Positions 8,746-20,377 are shown, numbered from the stretch's first letter. The stretch is DNA of 64,000 nt from Neostapfia colusana (GCA_030760725.1 JASWHV010000001.1:23619928-23683927), one strand, 5' to 3'. Numbers and translations are program-made. Notes: generated by a model from the sequence alone, not told the origin.

Positions 8746-11700
8746 ATGACGCGTACTCGTGCCAACCCCGATGTTGGAGGTACTAGCCAAGGGGGAGAGA
8801 CCTCCCAACCACCTCCCGAGGACTCCTCGGGACAGCAGCAGCAACAGCAACAGCAAACACCGCCACCGCCACTGCCAACGGTTACATTGGCCGACATTGT
8901 CGCGGCAATGGCGGGTTCACATCAGCAGCATACAGAGCTGCTGCAAACGTTAATTGCGAATACGTCTCGCCCAGAGAGACGTCAAGATCGTGAGGAGCGC
9001 CAACAGAGCTCCTACTCTGACTTCCTGGCGACTCATCCCCCTGTATTCTCAAGGGCGGATGAACCACTTGACGCGGACAACTGGCTCCGCGCCATAGAGA
9101 TGAAGTTCGGGCTGCTCCAAATCAGCGAGCAGCGCAAGACTCAGTTCGCGGTCCAGCAGCTCCAAGGATCCGCGAGCGCGTGGTGGGCCAACTTTTGTGC
9201 TTCACAACCCACCGACCGAGTGATGACCTGGGCGGAGTTCCGGACGGCCTTCCGGGCCTATCATATACCGCCCGGTTTGATGAAGAGGAAGACGCAGGAA
9301 TTCCTACACCTGCAACAAGGGAGCCGGAACGCGCTGGAGTACTCCAGAGCGTTCAACGATCTCGCACTCTACGCGTCGTATCACGCAGATACGGACGAGA
9401 AGCGGCGGGACCACTTTTACCAGGGGCTTAACCCGCTCCTGAAGGACAAGCTGGCGATGTTCAATCGCGGCAGCCTCAACGACATAATTGATGCTGCGAT
9501 TGTTCAGGAAGACTCCGGCAAGGAGTTGGCGGCGGCAGAGCGAAAGCGAAGCGCGCCGCAGAGCAGCGGAGAAGGAGGCGGTCCTTCTCAGAAGTTTCGG
9601 ATGGTGAATCGCCCACCATCAGGTCCGCGCTGGCAGCCACCACAGCGGACGATGCCGTTCCGCGGTCGGCCGTATTCTTCACCGGCATTCCGGCCGGCAC
9701 TGCCAGCACCACCGCAACAACAACAGCAGCAGCGGGCGATGCCGCGTGCGTTTGCACCTCCGCAACGCATGCCGGGCTTTCGTCCACCAAGTACTCCACC
9801 AGCAGCGGCCACATGTTACAAGTGTGGTCGTCCAGGACACTTCGCGAGCAGTTGCCCGGAGAGGCAAGGCGGCGGAGTGGTACCACAGTTTCCGGGGAGG
9901 AATCAACCCCGGAACCCTACTAATGCGCGGCGGGCAAACCCTAGGCCCGGTACTGTCCACCAGCTTGCCATTGAGGACGTGCCGGAGGGCGAGCCAATCC
10001 TTGCGGGTATGTTCCAACTCCACCAGCATCCCGCTATAGTACTATTTGATTCAGGCGCCACGCATAATTTTATTAGCCAAGCTTTCATTGCTAAACACAG
10101 CTTGCCAATACTACCCACCGATAGTCCATATTTAATTTGTTCACCGGGTGGGAAGATTTCAGCAAGCGTAATGGTCTCCAAAGCACCATTATGCTTAGCG
10201 GGTAGAGTGTACCCCACGTCTCTCATTATCTTAGAGGGACAGAAGGTCGATGTCATCCTAGGGATGTCGTGGTTAAACCGCCACGGCGCTGTTTTAGACA
10301 CCGTCCTCCGAGTCGTGCACTTAAACTCAGGAGTGCACGGTTCTCACTCATTATTTCTGGACAGTCCAGAAATAAAACTTCCAAGTGTCTATCAAGCCAC
10401 AACCATCAGATTGGAAGACATTCCAGTGGTCCGAGAATTCCCTGATGTATTCCCGGATGATTTGCCGGGGATGCCACCCGATAGAGAGGTGGAGTTCAAG
10501 ATTGAACTTGCACCGGGAACCATGCCAATATCCCGAAGGCCGTACAAGATGGCGCCCAAGGAGTTGGCTGAACTGAAGACTCAGCTCACGGACCTTCTGG
10601 AGAAGGGTTTTATTAGGCCGAGCTCCTCGCCATGGGGCTGTTCGGCATTATTTGTCAAAAAGAAGGATGAAACATTGCGGCTTTGCGTGGACTACCGTCC
10701 ATTAAATGCCGTAACCATCAAGAACAAGTACCCGTTGCCACGGATCGGCATGTTGTTTGATCAGTTGGTCGAAGCAAAGGTCTTTTCCAAGATGGATTTA
10801 AGATCCGGGTACCATCAGATTAAGATCAGGGCTGAGGACATTCCAAAGACAGCTTTTTCGACAAGGTACGGACTTTATGAGTACCTGGTCATGTCCTTTG
10901 GCCTCACCAATGCTCCAGCTCACTTCATGTACTTAATGAACTCGGTGTTCATGCCGGAGCTGGACAAGTTTGTCGTGGTCTTCATCGACGACATCCTGGT
11001 ATATTCCAAGTCGGAGGAAGATCACAAGAAACATCTGCGTATAGTCTTGCAACGGCTGCGGGATCACAAGTTATACGCAAAGTTCAGCAAATGCGAGTTT
11101 TGGATATCGCAAGTGCCTTTCCTCGGGCATATCATCTCAGCGGAGGGTATCGCTGTGGACCCGAGCAAAATCACGCAAGTGCTGAATTGGAAATCCCCGA
11201 GAACTGTTCATGAGGTACGGAGTTTCCTCGGACTCGCGGGATATTATCGGAGGTTCATTCCGAACTTCTCGAAGATTGCCAAGCCAATGACAGAGCTGCT
11301 GAAGAAGGCTACCAAATATGTTTGGAGTCCAGCATGTGAAGCAGCATTCAAGGCTTTAGTCAAGCACCTGACATCAGCACCGGTTTTGGCGCAGCCAGAC
11401 ACAACAAAACCGTTCGATGTGTACTGCGATGCATCCGGCATTGGGCTCGGATGTGTGTTGATGCAAGACCGAAGGGTGGTCGCGTATGGGTCACGGCAGC
11501 TTAGGAATCATGAGCAAAATTATCCAACTCACGACTTGGAGCTCGCTGCCGTGGTACTCGCACTGAAAATGTGGAGGCACTACCTACTCGGTAACCTCGT
11601 ACATTTATATACCGACCACAAAAGCCTCAAGTACATATTCACTCAGAAGGAGCTGAACATGAGGCAACGAAGATGGTTAGAACTGATAAAGGATTACGAG

Positions 11701-13302
11701 ATAGAGATCCATTATCATCCGGGCAAGGCAAACGTTGTGGCAGACGCGCTAAGCCGCAAGTCACACGTCAATAATCTGACCATCACACCGTTGGGAGAGA
11801 GCGAACCACCACTCCATGTGATTCCACACGGAGCTCTCTACAACCTAGCTTTGATCCCCACCATCCGTGAAGAGATAGCGGCAGCCCAGAAGAATGACAA
11901 GGGCATGTCACATTTACGGAGACGTGTAGACAGTGGGGAGTTGAAATGTTTCCGGAAGGACGGAGACGGCGTCCTATGGTTCAAGGACCGGATCGTCGTA
12001 CCCCGAAACCCGGAGTTACGGAAGAAAATCTTTGATGAGGCTCACTTATCAAAGTTTTCTATTCACCCCGGCAGCAACAAGATGTATCAAGAACTCAGAA
12101 GCAAGTTTTGGTGGACACGGATGAAGCGAGAGACTGCAAAATACGTGTCCGAGTGTGATACATGTCGACGGGTGAAGGCAGACCACATGCGGAAACCGGG
12201 ACTGCTGCAACCACTGGGCATTCCTGCCTGGAAGTGGGAGGACGTGAGCATGGATTTCGTCGTCGGTTTACCCACCACCTTACAGAAACATGATTCTGTG
12301 TGGGTGATCGTCGATCGGCTCACCAAAGTTGCCCATTTCATCCCGGTCAACACCAACTACAACGCCAAGAAGTACGCTGAACTGTACATCTCACGGATCC
12401 TATGCTTATACGGCGTACCCCGTACTATCGTATCGGACCGGGGCACTTTATTTGTGTCCCGTTTTTGGGAGCAGCTCCACGCTGCCTTGGGGACGAAGCT
12501 GATCCGTAGTTCAGCCTACCACCCGCAGACGGATGGGCAAACGGAGCGGGTAAATCAAATCTTAGAAGACATGCTACGAGCTTGCGCTATCGACCACGGC
12601 AAGAACTGGGATGATCACTTGCCGTTAGCCGAGTTCTCGTACAACAATGGGTACCAAGCCAGCATCAAGATGGCGCCCTACGAGGCGCTATACGGGAGAA
12701 AATGCCGCACACCATTGAATTGGTGTGAGTCTGGCGAGAGGGTTACCTTCGGGATTGATCTTGTCAACAACGCGGAAGAAAAGGTTCGATTAATTCAAGC
12801 GAACCTAAAAGCCGCTCAATCCCGACAGAAACAGTATGCGGACCGGAGAAGGCGTCCGTTACAATTTGAAGCTGGAGACCACGTATATCTACGAGTGTCT
12901 CCAATGAAGGGCGTAAACAGATTTGGGGTGAGAGGAAAGTTAGCACCCCGATTCATCGGTCCATTCCAGATTACCGAAAGATGTGGATCGGTGGCATACC
13001 GGCTAAGATTACCAGAAGCACTTTCCGGTGTGCACGACGTCTTTCACATTTCCCAGCTGAGGAAGTGTCTCAAGCTATCAACTACCGTTCAGCTGGAAGA
13101 CATTGAAGAACTGCAACCGGATCTCACCTATCGGGAGGAACCGGTGCAGATTATTGATGAAAAGGCCCGAACCACACGCAACCGTACGTTGTGGTTCTAC
13201 AAGGTTCTGTGGAGTAATCACTCCATGGATGAAGCGACATGGGAGAGCGAAGAATTCCTTCGCACTAACTACCCCGACTTTCTCACGTCGCATATCCGGT
13301 AA
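8746..13302 (+). CDS. gag-pol: gag-pol polyprotein of element A (1518 aa, intact, chromodomain)
   Basis: A single uninterrupted frame. After a Gln-rich N-terminus comes the Gag domain (about 90-250, with QGSASAWWANF), a CCHC knuckle (C357, C360, H365, C370), an aspartic protease (D435-S-G-A), reverse transcriptase (first catalytic D684; FIDD motif with D748, D749), RNase H (D895, in YCDASG), and an integrase with an HHCC finger (H1100, H1107, C1137, C1140) and DDE triad (D1170, D1231, E1267, the last two 35 residues apart). A C-terminal chromodomain follows (about 1467-1512, with WFYKVLW and ATWE). All catalytic residues seen are present. The chromodomain and gag-pol fusion place it among plant chromoviruses, probably Tekay/Del. 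The ATG at 8746 was chosen because it follows the splice acceptor and the upstream frame lacks an ATG. Confidence 0.97.
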   Translation: MTRTRANPDVGGTSQGGETSQPPPEDSSGQQQQQQQQTPPPPLPTVTLADIVAAMAGSHQQHTELLQTLIANTSRPERRQDREERQQSSYSDFLATHPPVFSRADEPLDADNWLRAIEMKFGLLQISEQRKTQFAVQQLQGSASAWWANFCASQPTDRVMTWAEFRTAFRAYHIPPGLMKRKTQEFLHLQQGSRNALEYSRAFNDLALYASYHADTDEKRRDHFYQGLNPLLKDKLAMFNRGSLNDIIDAAIVQEDSGKELAAAERKRSAPQSSGEGGGPSQKFRMVNRPPSGPRWQPPQRTMPFRGRPYSSPAFRPALPAPPQQQQQQRAMPRAFAPPQRMPGFRPPSTPPAAATCYKCGRPGHFASSCPERQGGGVVPQFPGRNQPRNPTNARRANPRPGTVHQLAIEDVPEGEPILAGMFQLHQHPAIVLFDSGATHNFISQAFIAKHSLPILPTDSPYLICSPGGKISASVMVSKAPLCLAGRVYPTSLIILEGQKVDVILGMSWLNRHGAVLDTVLRVVHLNSGVHGSHSLFLDSPEIKLPSVYQATTIRLEDIPVVREFPDVFPDDLPGMPPDREVEFKIELAPGTMPISRRPYKMAPKELAELKTQLTDLLEKGFIRPSSSPWGCSALFVKKKDETLRLCVDYRPLNAVTIKNKYPLPRIGMLFDQLVEAKVFSKMDLRSGYHQIKIRAEDIPKTAFSTRYGLYEYLVMSFGLTNAPAHFMYLMNSVFMPELDKFVVVFIDDILVYSKSEEDHKKHLRIVLQRLRDHKLYAKFSKCEFWISQVPFLGHIISAEGIAVDPSKITQVLNWKSPRTVHEVRSFLGLAGYYRRFIPNFSKIAKPMTELLKKATKYVWSPACEAAFKALVKHLTSAPVLAQPDTTKPFDVYCDASGIGLGCVLMQDRRVVAYGSRQLRNHEQNYPTHDLELAAVVLALKMWRHYLLGNLVHLYTDHKSLKYIFTQKELNMRQRRWLELIKDYEIEIHYHPGKANVVADALSRKSHVNNLTITPLGESEPPLHVIPHGALYNLALIPTIREEIAAAQKNDKGMSHLRRRVDSGELKCFRKDGDGVLWFKDRIVVPRNPELRKKIFDEAHLSKFSIHPGSNKMYQELRSKFWWTRMKRETAKYVSECDTCRRVKADHMRKPGLLQPLGIPAWKWEDVSMDFVVGLPTTLQKHDSVWVIVDRLTKVAHFIPVNTNYNAKKYAELYISRILCLYGVPRTIVSDRGTLFVSRFWEQLHAALGTKLIRSSAYHPQTDGQTERVNQILEDMLRACAIDHGKNWDDHLPLAEFSYNNGYQASIKMAPYEALYGRKCRTPLNWCESGERVTFGIDLVNNAEEKVRLIQANLKAAQSRQKQYADRRRRPLQFEAGDHVYLRVSPMKGVNRFGVRGKLAPRFIGPFQITERCGSVAYRLRLPEALSGVHDVFHISQLRKCLKLSTTVQLEDIEELQPDLTYREEPVQIIDEKARTTRNRTLWFYKVLWSNHSMDEATWESEEFLRTNYPDFLTSHIR

Positions 13303-13337
13303 TTTTTCCACCGTCCTCTCTCTCATTTTCACCTTAT

Positions 13338-13372
13338 AATCTCGGGACGAGATTCTTTTAAGGGGGGAGGAA
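13338..13372 (+). other. Stem-loop and polypurine tract of element A
   Basis: A 7-bp perfect inverted repeat (AATCTCG, loop GGA, CGAGATT; 13338-13354) sits just upstream of the polypurine tract AAGGGGGGAGGAA (13360-13372), which abuts the 3' LTR. The tract primes plus-strand DNA. The CRM-like element has a different sequence with the same fold at 31620-31639. Confidence 0.8.
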
Positions 13373-16300
13373 TGTAAGGGCCTCAGTTTTTGACACCCAT
13401 TTGCAGTGTTCATCCCCACACCACACACCTCATTTGAGGAAAAATGATGAACACAAATAAAGAGCAAGTAACAATTATCAACATGCTCATTAGGGAACAA
13501 ACTCACACATTGCAAAAGTGGTACTTCCCACATGTGATATAGATGGGCTGGACATATGAAAACTCCTACACTTTGCCAAGGATGTCCATGCCAAGTTTCA
13601 CCCAAATTCAAAACATTTTTGAGGTCATCTTGGGTGTAGATAGGAAAGGGGCAGTTTGAAAACATATTCAAATTCAAACTGTTTTCACCCACTGAATTTA
13701 AAAGTGGAAGGCATATTCTTGCTCAGCACATTTTTGTGAGCTCACACACCAATTTTCACTCCATTTGGAGTTGATCTTGACATGAGCTAAGGGGGAGAAA
13801 TTCAAACTTTATTTGAATTTCAAACTGCACTTGTGCTGAAATTCATTCAAACCAAACCTCATTTGAACTTTGATCAATTCAAATGGCTCTTGGGTGAATA
13901 ATTTGAGTTGCCAAGGGTAGAATAGGGTTCACTGTTTACCACAGCTGTTAGGAATAAATTTCAGAGGTTAAAAGAGGAGTGGGACCCACATGTCAGCCTC
14001 AGCCTCAAAGCAAACCGACTGAACCACAGTTCAGTCGGTTCCCGGCTGTTGTGCGCGCGCGCCACCGAAGGGGGCAGCCGGCGCCAGCTCCTGCTGCGTG
14101 CCCCAAGCCGGAGACCGGCCGACCGGCCTATTTATTCCCTCCCCGGCGTGCTTCAGTCGCCATTCCCCGAGCTGCCGACGTGCACGATCCATTTCTCCAC
14201 TGCCATCACCGGCGCTCGAGTTCCTGCTGGATCGAGCTGATCGCAGCTTCCTCTGTCCATTCCAAGGTCCCAGCAAGGTACTAGCAACCATCCTCCATCC
14301 TTTCCATTGATAGAAATCGATTGAAACCGAGTGATATCGGCTGTGCCGAAAGATCAAACTCGGAACTGGAAACCGCCGCACCTCGGGCTCTCGTGGACAG
14401 CCCAACCTGGGCGTTGTCACGCCCGAGCCAAGGCACCCTTGGACGCGCAAGTGATCGGTGCTGCTCATCCCCGAGCCACAGCTCGAGTGGTTGCTCACCG
14501 GCGGCGAATTTCCACTTTTCCCCTTTCTGTGTGCAGAACGACCCTCGGGTACGATTCTGTTTAATTCGTGCTCTAGAAAGGATTAGAGGGCCTCAGGCCA
14601 CTCCCACACGAACTAGACACGGTGACGCACAAGTTGCCTTCACAACTCTGGGCCGGAGGACTTCTGTGCCCGGCGTAATTCAAGGTCTACTGATGGCGGA
14701 ACGCACGGGGGGTATCGGGCGCACGGTGAGGACCTATTTCGGGCCTTCCCCGAGCTGCCTCGAGCTCATGTCGACCTTCTCTGAGGTCCACTGATGCTCC
14801 CCGACCGATTTCCCAAGTAGCTGAGGTACTAGGAGCGTCAGCCGTCATGGCCGAAGTCGTTCCGATATGGCGGCTCGTCGCCGACCATGCTCCGGCCGTT
14901 GTCATGAGCAGCTGACCCTCGGATCATGTTCCCCAAGTAAAAGTAGGCAGGGGCGGCCAGAATCAAGAAGTTTGAAGCGGTACAGCAGCCAGCGGCGAGC
15001 TCTCCGGCGAGGTCCCTCGGCGGCGGAGCGCGGGTGTCGCGAGGTTGAAGAAGGGGGTGGACCCCAGCTGTCAGCGGCCGATATTTTGAATCGGGATCCG
15101 GCTGCGGCCGGGATCGGGTGTGCTGGCGCGCAAAAGCCTTGTGGGCCGCGGTGTGCTGTCGCTTCGGCGTGCGACGCGTGTCTCCTGGGCCCACGCGCGA
15201 GTTTAAACTTTTCCCCGATTTTCAGATTTCCTTCAAACTTCAAATCCTTATAACTTTGGCTAGAAAGCTCCAAATTGAGTGAACCAAATTTTGCTGGATT
15301 CAGCTCTTTGAGTACTTTCCAGAAAATCAAGTGTCACTTCATGAGATTCCTTAATTCTCCAGAATTAATTCCTTAAAGTTTAAACTGTTAGGAATTTTAA
15401 CTGGAGAATCATTTGGAGGAAAATCCTGAAATTTTGCTGAGATGTTCACCAAAATATCCTTGAACTACCATAAAAATTTCAGATCCATTTGAGCTCATTT
15501 AGTCCACCTAATGGTGTGATTAGTAAAACTGTTCCAGAGAAAATAGAAAATGTTCAGAAACATTTTCAGAATTTTCTCTGAAATTGTTTAGCTCATATCT
15601 TTAGTTAGAGACTTCCAAATTAAGTGAGACCAATTCCATTAGAACCCTCTGAAAATCTAGTTCTCAGAAAGTCATAGTTTGTTTCATGAAAATACCTAGA
15701 ACACCCTAAAAGCCTTTAATTAAGGTCAAGGACATAATTATTTGTGGAGGGCTCAAATGAGCTTTGCTGCAACTAAAACTTGACCAAGTCTCTGTTTAGG
15801 TTGTAACCAAGCCACAGTAAAAGTTTCACAGTCATTAGGTCTATCTAGTAAAGGTTATAGACTTCACAACTTCAAAGTTAATACAAAAGCATTTAATTAA
15901 TACATACATTGTTCTTATCATGTAGTCGCTAAGGTCGAGGAGGAACCCGAAGTCCTAGACTTCGTTACTCCGGAGGAACAGCTAGCCTACGACCAAGAGC
16001 AGCAAGGCAAGCCCCGGTTTGCATTAACCATTTTATAAGTTTTTATTGTTTTGAGCACATACTTGTTTTCTTTATGTTGTGCATCAGAGTCTTGTTTGGA
16101 AACCCCACTGCATAGCCAAGAAAACCATGGGTTGGGGTTTAGGATTGCAAACCCCGTTAGCCACTGCATTGCTAGGATAGAGTAGGATTCGGTACAAGTC
16201 GAGTAGTTGGAACTACTCGCGAGAATAGGCTAGAGGCACATCGCTCGGGTAGAGATAGCACATGATACACATGGCAAGAAAATGAGACCGAGCGGAGAGT

Positions 16301-17417
16301 AAGGGCAGCAGGACTTTGGGGCCTGTGTGCTGTAGCTCCGCTTGTGTCGATTGAGGACCGAGCCGTGTGCGGGCCTGTTGAACAAGCTAGAACAGTACCG
16401 AAGACCTACCGGCTATATGGGAACCGGGAAACTGATGTAACTCGGGTAGCTGGGTATTGAGGCATTGCCCGTCGTTCAGAGGGTAGGTTGAGAGCTCGAG
16501 GTGTAAATCAGCTGGCGGCACAGAGATGCGCGTGCAGGGACCTCTTGCTCGGGACGATGGGACCGGTTCAATATTTGGCTAACGGGTGAAAGGTAGTCGC
16601 GTACGGCGTCCGTGATGGTTGTTGTAGGCAACATCGAGTACGGGCGTACGTGACGGGTTGTTCGGGTAACCCTGCAGGTGTAAATCGATTATAATCGCCG
16701 TCCCTCGCGGTCAGTGAGTACCACTTGTTCACTGTACCGTGACGTAGAAAGAACAGGCTAGTTACATGTTAAAATGTTGCTGATTGAAAGTTGGATATTG
16801 ATTGTTAATGATATGTTGTAGCTTAGTGCTAACTAAAGTTCTTTTCAACTTTGGGCAAAGTACATGAGAGAAATGCGTTTCTTGTTTGATTGCGGCTCTC
16901 TCATGTGCCTTAGCGTAAAGTTCTCCACAACCTGCTGCTAAAACTTGAAAGTAAGGTTCTACTAATTAGGCGAGTCCTTGCAAATGATTTTTACCTCATG
17001 CAACCCATCACCCTCATGTAGAAGTTTCATGTTTAGGTGAGACGGGTCAGACTTGCTGAGCCTTCGTGCTCACTGCTTGTGTTTGAAGCTTTTGCAGGGT
17101 TCTATGAGGAAGGGACTCCCGAAGAGGAGACGGAACCCCAGGAGGGGAACCCCGTCGAGTGGGAGTCGTGCACGCCGCAGAGTTAGTGTGCGTGTGTGCT
17201 AGCAAGGACACGTTCGAGGGCTGAACGTGCACTTGATGCTTAGTCTACGCCCGCGAGTGTGGACTAAACTTATTTTGATGTAAACATGTTGATAAACTTG
17301 TTTATGTAATAAAGCTTCCGCTTCCGCTTTGTACCTTTGACGTGTGTTATACGGTGCTGTGCAACGCAGCACCCCTCAGCGTGATCCTGGCTCGACAGGA
17401 CCAGTGGGGTCGTGTCA
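13373..17417 (+). repeat. 3' LTR of element A (4045 bp)
   Basis: Same length as the 5' LTR, with every landmark offset by 11,388 bp. The stretches compared were identical, including the mini-gene exons, promoter hairpin and poly(A) signal. The end, TGTCA, is followed by the CGCGG duplication. Confidence 0.95.
15926..17186 (+). CDS. LTR mini-gene, exons 15926-16006 and 17098-17186 (element A 3' LTR)
   Basis: Identical copy of the two-exon acidic peptide gene at 4538-5798: TAG acceptor, 81-nt exon, GC donor, terminal exon with stop, then AATAAA at 17308. In the 3' LTR it would be transcribed either from this LTR's own promoter or as part of the genomic RNA's 3' end. Confidence 0.5.
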
Positions 17418-18253
17418 CGCGGGCGGCGCTGCCGGCGGCGCACGGCGGCGGGAAGCGGCGATCTTGCCAGAAAGTTTCGGATCCTCGAGAATTCTGCCTA
17501 AAACTGTGATCTTATGGCATAGATCGGTAGAGGGGAGGTCAGGGATCTCACCTCGGGGGTTTTCTCGAGCTCGGGGGTCCTGGAAAGTGATCGGCGGCGA
17601 GGTCCGAGGCAAAACCACGGCGAAGCTCGTCGGCGCTGGATTTACACCGTAAGTCTTCGGGTTTTCTGCACCTGCAAAGTTCCCCGGAGGCGGTGGATCA
17701 CGACCAGCGAGTTAGATCAGAGTTTCCGAGCTTAGATCGGCTAGAATTCACCGGCGAAGTCTCGGTGCTCACCGGAGTGAAAATCGGCGATCGCGTGAGA
17801 AAAACTGATCGGATCGGTGGTTTTTATAGCCGGGGGAGGGCGGTGGGTCTGTTGTGATCGAGTTGGAGTCCTCAGGGTCCAGAATTCGGCGACGGGACGC
17901 GGTTTCCCGATCGGTTGCGATCGCGCGCGCGGGGGAGAAGTCCGGGGTCGCGGGGTTAGGGATGACATGCGGGTCCCACCCGTCAGCGAGGGGCAGCGCG
18001 GCGCGCGCGGGGGCGGGCTGGCGCGGGGGTTTGCTGGGCCGGCTGGGGTTTCGGCCCACTGGCCAGTTTTTTTCTCGAATTCCTTTTTCTTTTTCCATTT
18101 CTTTTCTGTTTTGGGTATAATTTGAATTCCAGTTTGAATTTGAATTTTTGCAAAACATGCAACACGTCCAAAAATTTCTAAATTCCCCTCTGAACAAGGT
18201 TTAGGGTTTTAAATCAAAATTTGGGTTTTGACTAAAAATTTTGGGGTGTTACA
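17418..18253 (-). repeat. Family-B LTR, continuation (U3 end, minus strand)
   Basis: This is the rest of the LTR interrupted by element A; 17418-17422 is the duplicated CGCGG. Read on the minus strand it starts TGTAACACCCC (18253 inward) and carries the TATA box (TATAAAAA on minus, 17821-17828) and a GC-rich leader with a strong donor, CCGAG|GTGAGA (exon end 17552). The upstream frame to that donor is open, as in the right copy. It abuts LINE sequence at 18254. Confidence 0.9.
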
Positions 18254-18682
18254 ATACGGGGGTAGAACAATTCTCGTTAATTCAAGCTTGACAAATTCCC
18301 TTGTCTATCATATGTCTATGTTCATTCCAAAAACAGTAGTTGGAAGGATGGATAAAGCCCTCCTCAAAATAGGGATGGGTAAAGCTAGAAGGAAACTCCT
18401 CTAGCACGGAGGTAGCATGAAGAAAAAAATACCATCTAGTCAAATGGGAGAAGGTTTGTAAATTCAAAAATGAAGTGTGGCCGGGAATTAAAGATCTTAG
18501 GAAGATGGGCATTAACTTGTTATGCAAATGGTGGTGGAACTTAGAAAATTAGGAGGGGTTATGGCAAGATATTATTAAAGCCAAGTATCTAAACGGAAAA
18601 CCCATTGGTAATATTAAGGCCAAATAATATGATTCCCCTATTTGGTAAGGCCTCTTAAATATTGGGAAATATATTCTACCTT
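18254..18682 (+). pseudogene. LINE (L1-type) ORF2 relic, fragment 1
   Basis: Conceptual translation gives the region after the RT domain of plant L1-type ORF2: KWEKVCKFKNE, then DLRKMGINLLCKWWWNLEN, QDIIKAKYLNGKPIGNIK and LLNIGKYILP, with several stops. These phrases are characteristic of plant LINE ORF2 proteins. The relic is bounded on the left by the family-B LTR and on the right by the copia element, whose ACCTT duplication occupies 18678-18682. It continues at 43965. Confidence 0.8.
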
Positions 18683-20375
18683 TGTGAGACCTATGTGTGC
18701 TGAATACATTGGCTTTGACGATAAAAGTTTTAAATACTACCAAAACACCTTTTTAACAAGGTCCGACTCTAGGTCCGAGCTCCTGCAAGGTCCGACGATA
18801 GGTCCGACTTGTTTTGGGTAGCTCCGGCAAGGTCCGACTTGCTTTGTCTAGGTCTGACTTATTTTGGCTAGGTCCGACTTGTTTTTCCTAGCTCCGGTAC
18901 TAGGTCCGACTAGCTTTGGTAAGTTCCATGCTAGGTCCGACTAAGCTTCAGTAAGCTCCGGCGCTGGGTCCGACTAGCTTTGGTAAGCTCCGGTTCAAGG
19001 TCCGGTTAGCTTTGGTAAGGTTCGGAGCTTGATTGCAATGGTTCTGCTTTTAACTTGCAATGTTTTGAACTTGCTTTACTCTTATGGAAAGTTTGCTTAG
19101 TATTATTTTACTAAGTTTTTGGTGTGTTTTGGTGGTTATGGCTGATATCATTTTCCTATGGTTTACAACATGCTTATGTGAGGTGCTCACGTAAGATGTT
19201 GTAGTTTCGGAACTAACGAGAGTGAAGTCGAGGTCTTGTGCTCGGAAGTATTGGTTGTTTATTCATGTGCAGGTGTTGCTTGAGTTCAAGACATGGCTGG
19301 TGACGGGATCCATTGAACTAGTCTTAGGGAGAAGATGAGGTTCAGCAACCAAGTTTGAGAGGAATTGTGGTTGAATTGATCGGGAGGTTTATCTTGGACG
19401 TCGTTGGAAGATGTTTGCACGTGTGCAAGGAGTGCATGGACGTGGCTGCATGGTTCCAAGGCGTGATGAAGAGATGTGGACGTAAAGAATTGGTTGGAAA
19501 GGTTCAACCGACTAGGTTATGGACTCAGACTGTGGTTGAGTCGTGTTTGACTCAAATATGGAAAGTTTTGAGTTGGTTATGATATGATTTCGTGTGGGTC
19601 ACGAATTTGAGTTTTTTTAGGAATGTTTGGGACGTTCCTAAGGTGTTTGGAAGTCTTAAGATTGCTTCTATCTGCGTGTAGAAGAGTCTTGAGCAGTATT
19701 GGAAAGTTACAGTTCGAATCCAAGTAGGAGTAGGAGTCCTAGTTTGAATTGGGTTGGCCTTAGGGCTGGTTATATAAGCAAGGGAGGCCAAGGATCGGTA
19801 GTACACGACATTGGGGCTGTTCCTCTTGTGTTTTGATAAATAAAATTCGTATTCTAAAGGAACTGTTGTGCCTTGTTCGTCCGACTTGTTTCAGACAAGT
19901 TTTTTTGTCGAGTTTCTGTTCAGCACTACCTTGCTTCGGTGGTTTTATCATAACTCGAGTTTTACAGATCCAATTGATGTGATTCTTTTTGGGTTGTCTT
20001 CAAAACTTTATTATCTATCATCTGTGAAAATTTCACGGTCATTTAATTTGTGGTTTCTGATCTACACGAGTTTCTTTGCAGTATTCCAGAACTGTTTTTC
20101 TCGCGTAGGACAGATTGACCTTTGTTCGATCTTTCGATCGTAACTTGAGTTTCTCTCAACGGATTTTCATGATTCTTGTTGTGACGTCTTTGTGACTTGA
20201 TTATATACAATCTATACTAGTTTTGTCACAGTTTAACACGTTTAGATTAGTCGCACACATGGTTTATTTAACAGATCGGTTTTCTGCTGAGGGGTGTTTT
20301 GTTGCTTCCGCTGAAATTTTTTTATCTACCATTCACCCCCCTCTGGTAGCTTTACACGTATACTTCGATCCTCCA
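18683..20375 (+). repeat. 5' LTR of the copia element (1693 bp)
   Basis: From TGTGAGACC to CCTCCA, followed by the PBS. U3 holds a GGTCCGACT-rich tandem array (18765-19030). A TATA box, TATATAAG, is at 19771-19778. Past it the LTR is T-rich with no supported gene. Confidence 0.92.
18765..19030 (+). repeat. U3 minisatellite of GGTCCGACT / AGCTCCGG units
   Basis: About ten imperfect copies of a roughly 25-40-bp unit made of AGGTCCGACT, a CTTTGG-type spacer and AAGCTCCGG. The 3' LTR has the same array (38222-38500), with an extra partial unit near 38290. Position upstream of the LTR TATA box suggests promoter repeats. Confidence 0.75.
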
Positions 20376-20377
20376 AT

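Larger units (their letters stand above)
1985..17417 (+). mobile_element. Complete Ty3/gypsy chromovirus (element A), Tekay/Del-like with orf0
   Basis: The element is 15,433 bp and has 4045-bp LTRs beginning TGTAAG and ending TGTCA, flanked by the duplication CGCGG (1980-1984 and 17418-17422). The order is LTR, PBS, leader, orf0, gag-pol with a C-terminal chromodomain, hairpin, polypurine tract, LTR. Removing the element rejoins the family-B LTR exactly as in the undisturbed copy near 58305. The two LTRs have equal length and were identical in every stretch I compared, and both ORFs are intact, so the insertion is very young and possibly autonomous. The clade call rests on domain order, the chromodomain and the long LTRs; rice RIRE3/RIRE8-type elements with an orf0 are, as I recall, the closest described type. 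Confidence 0.95.
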
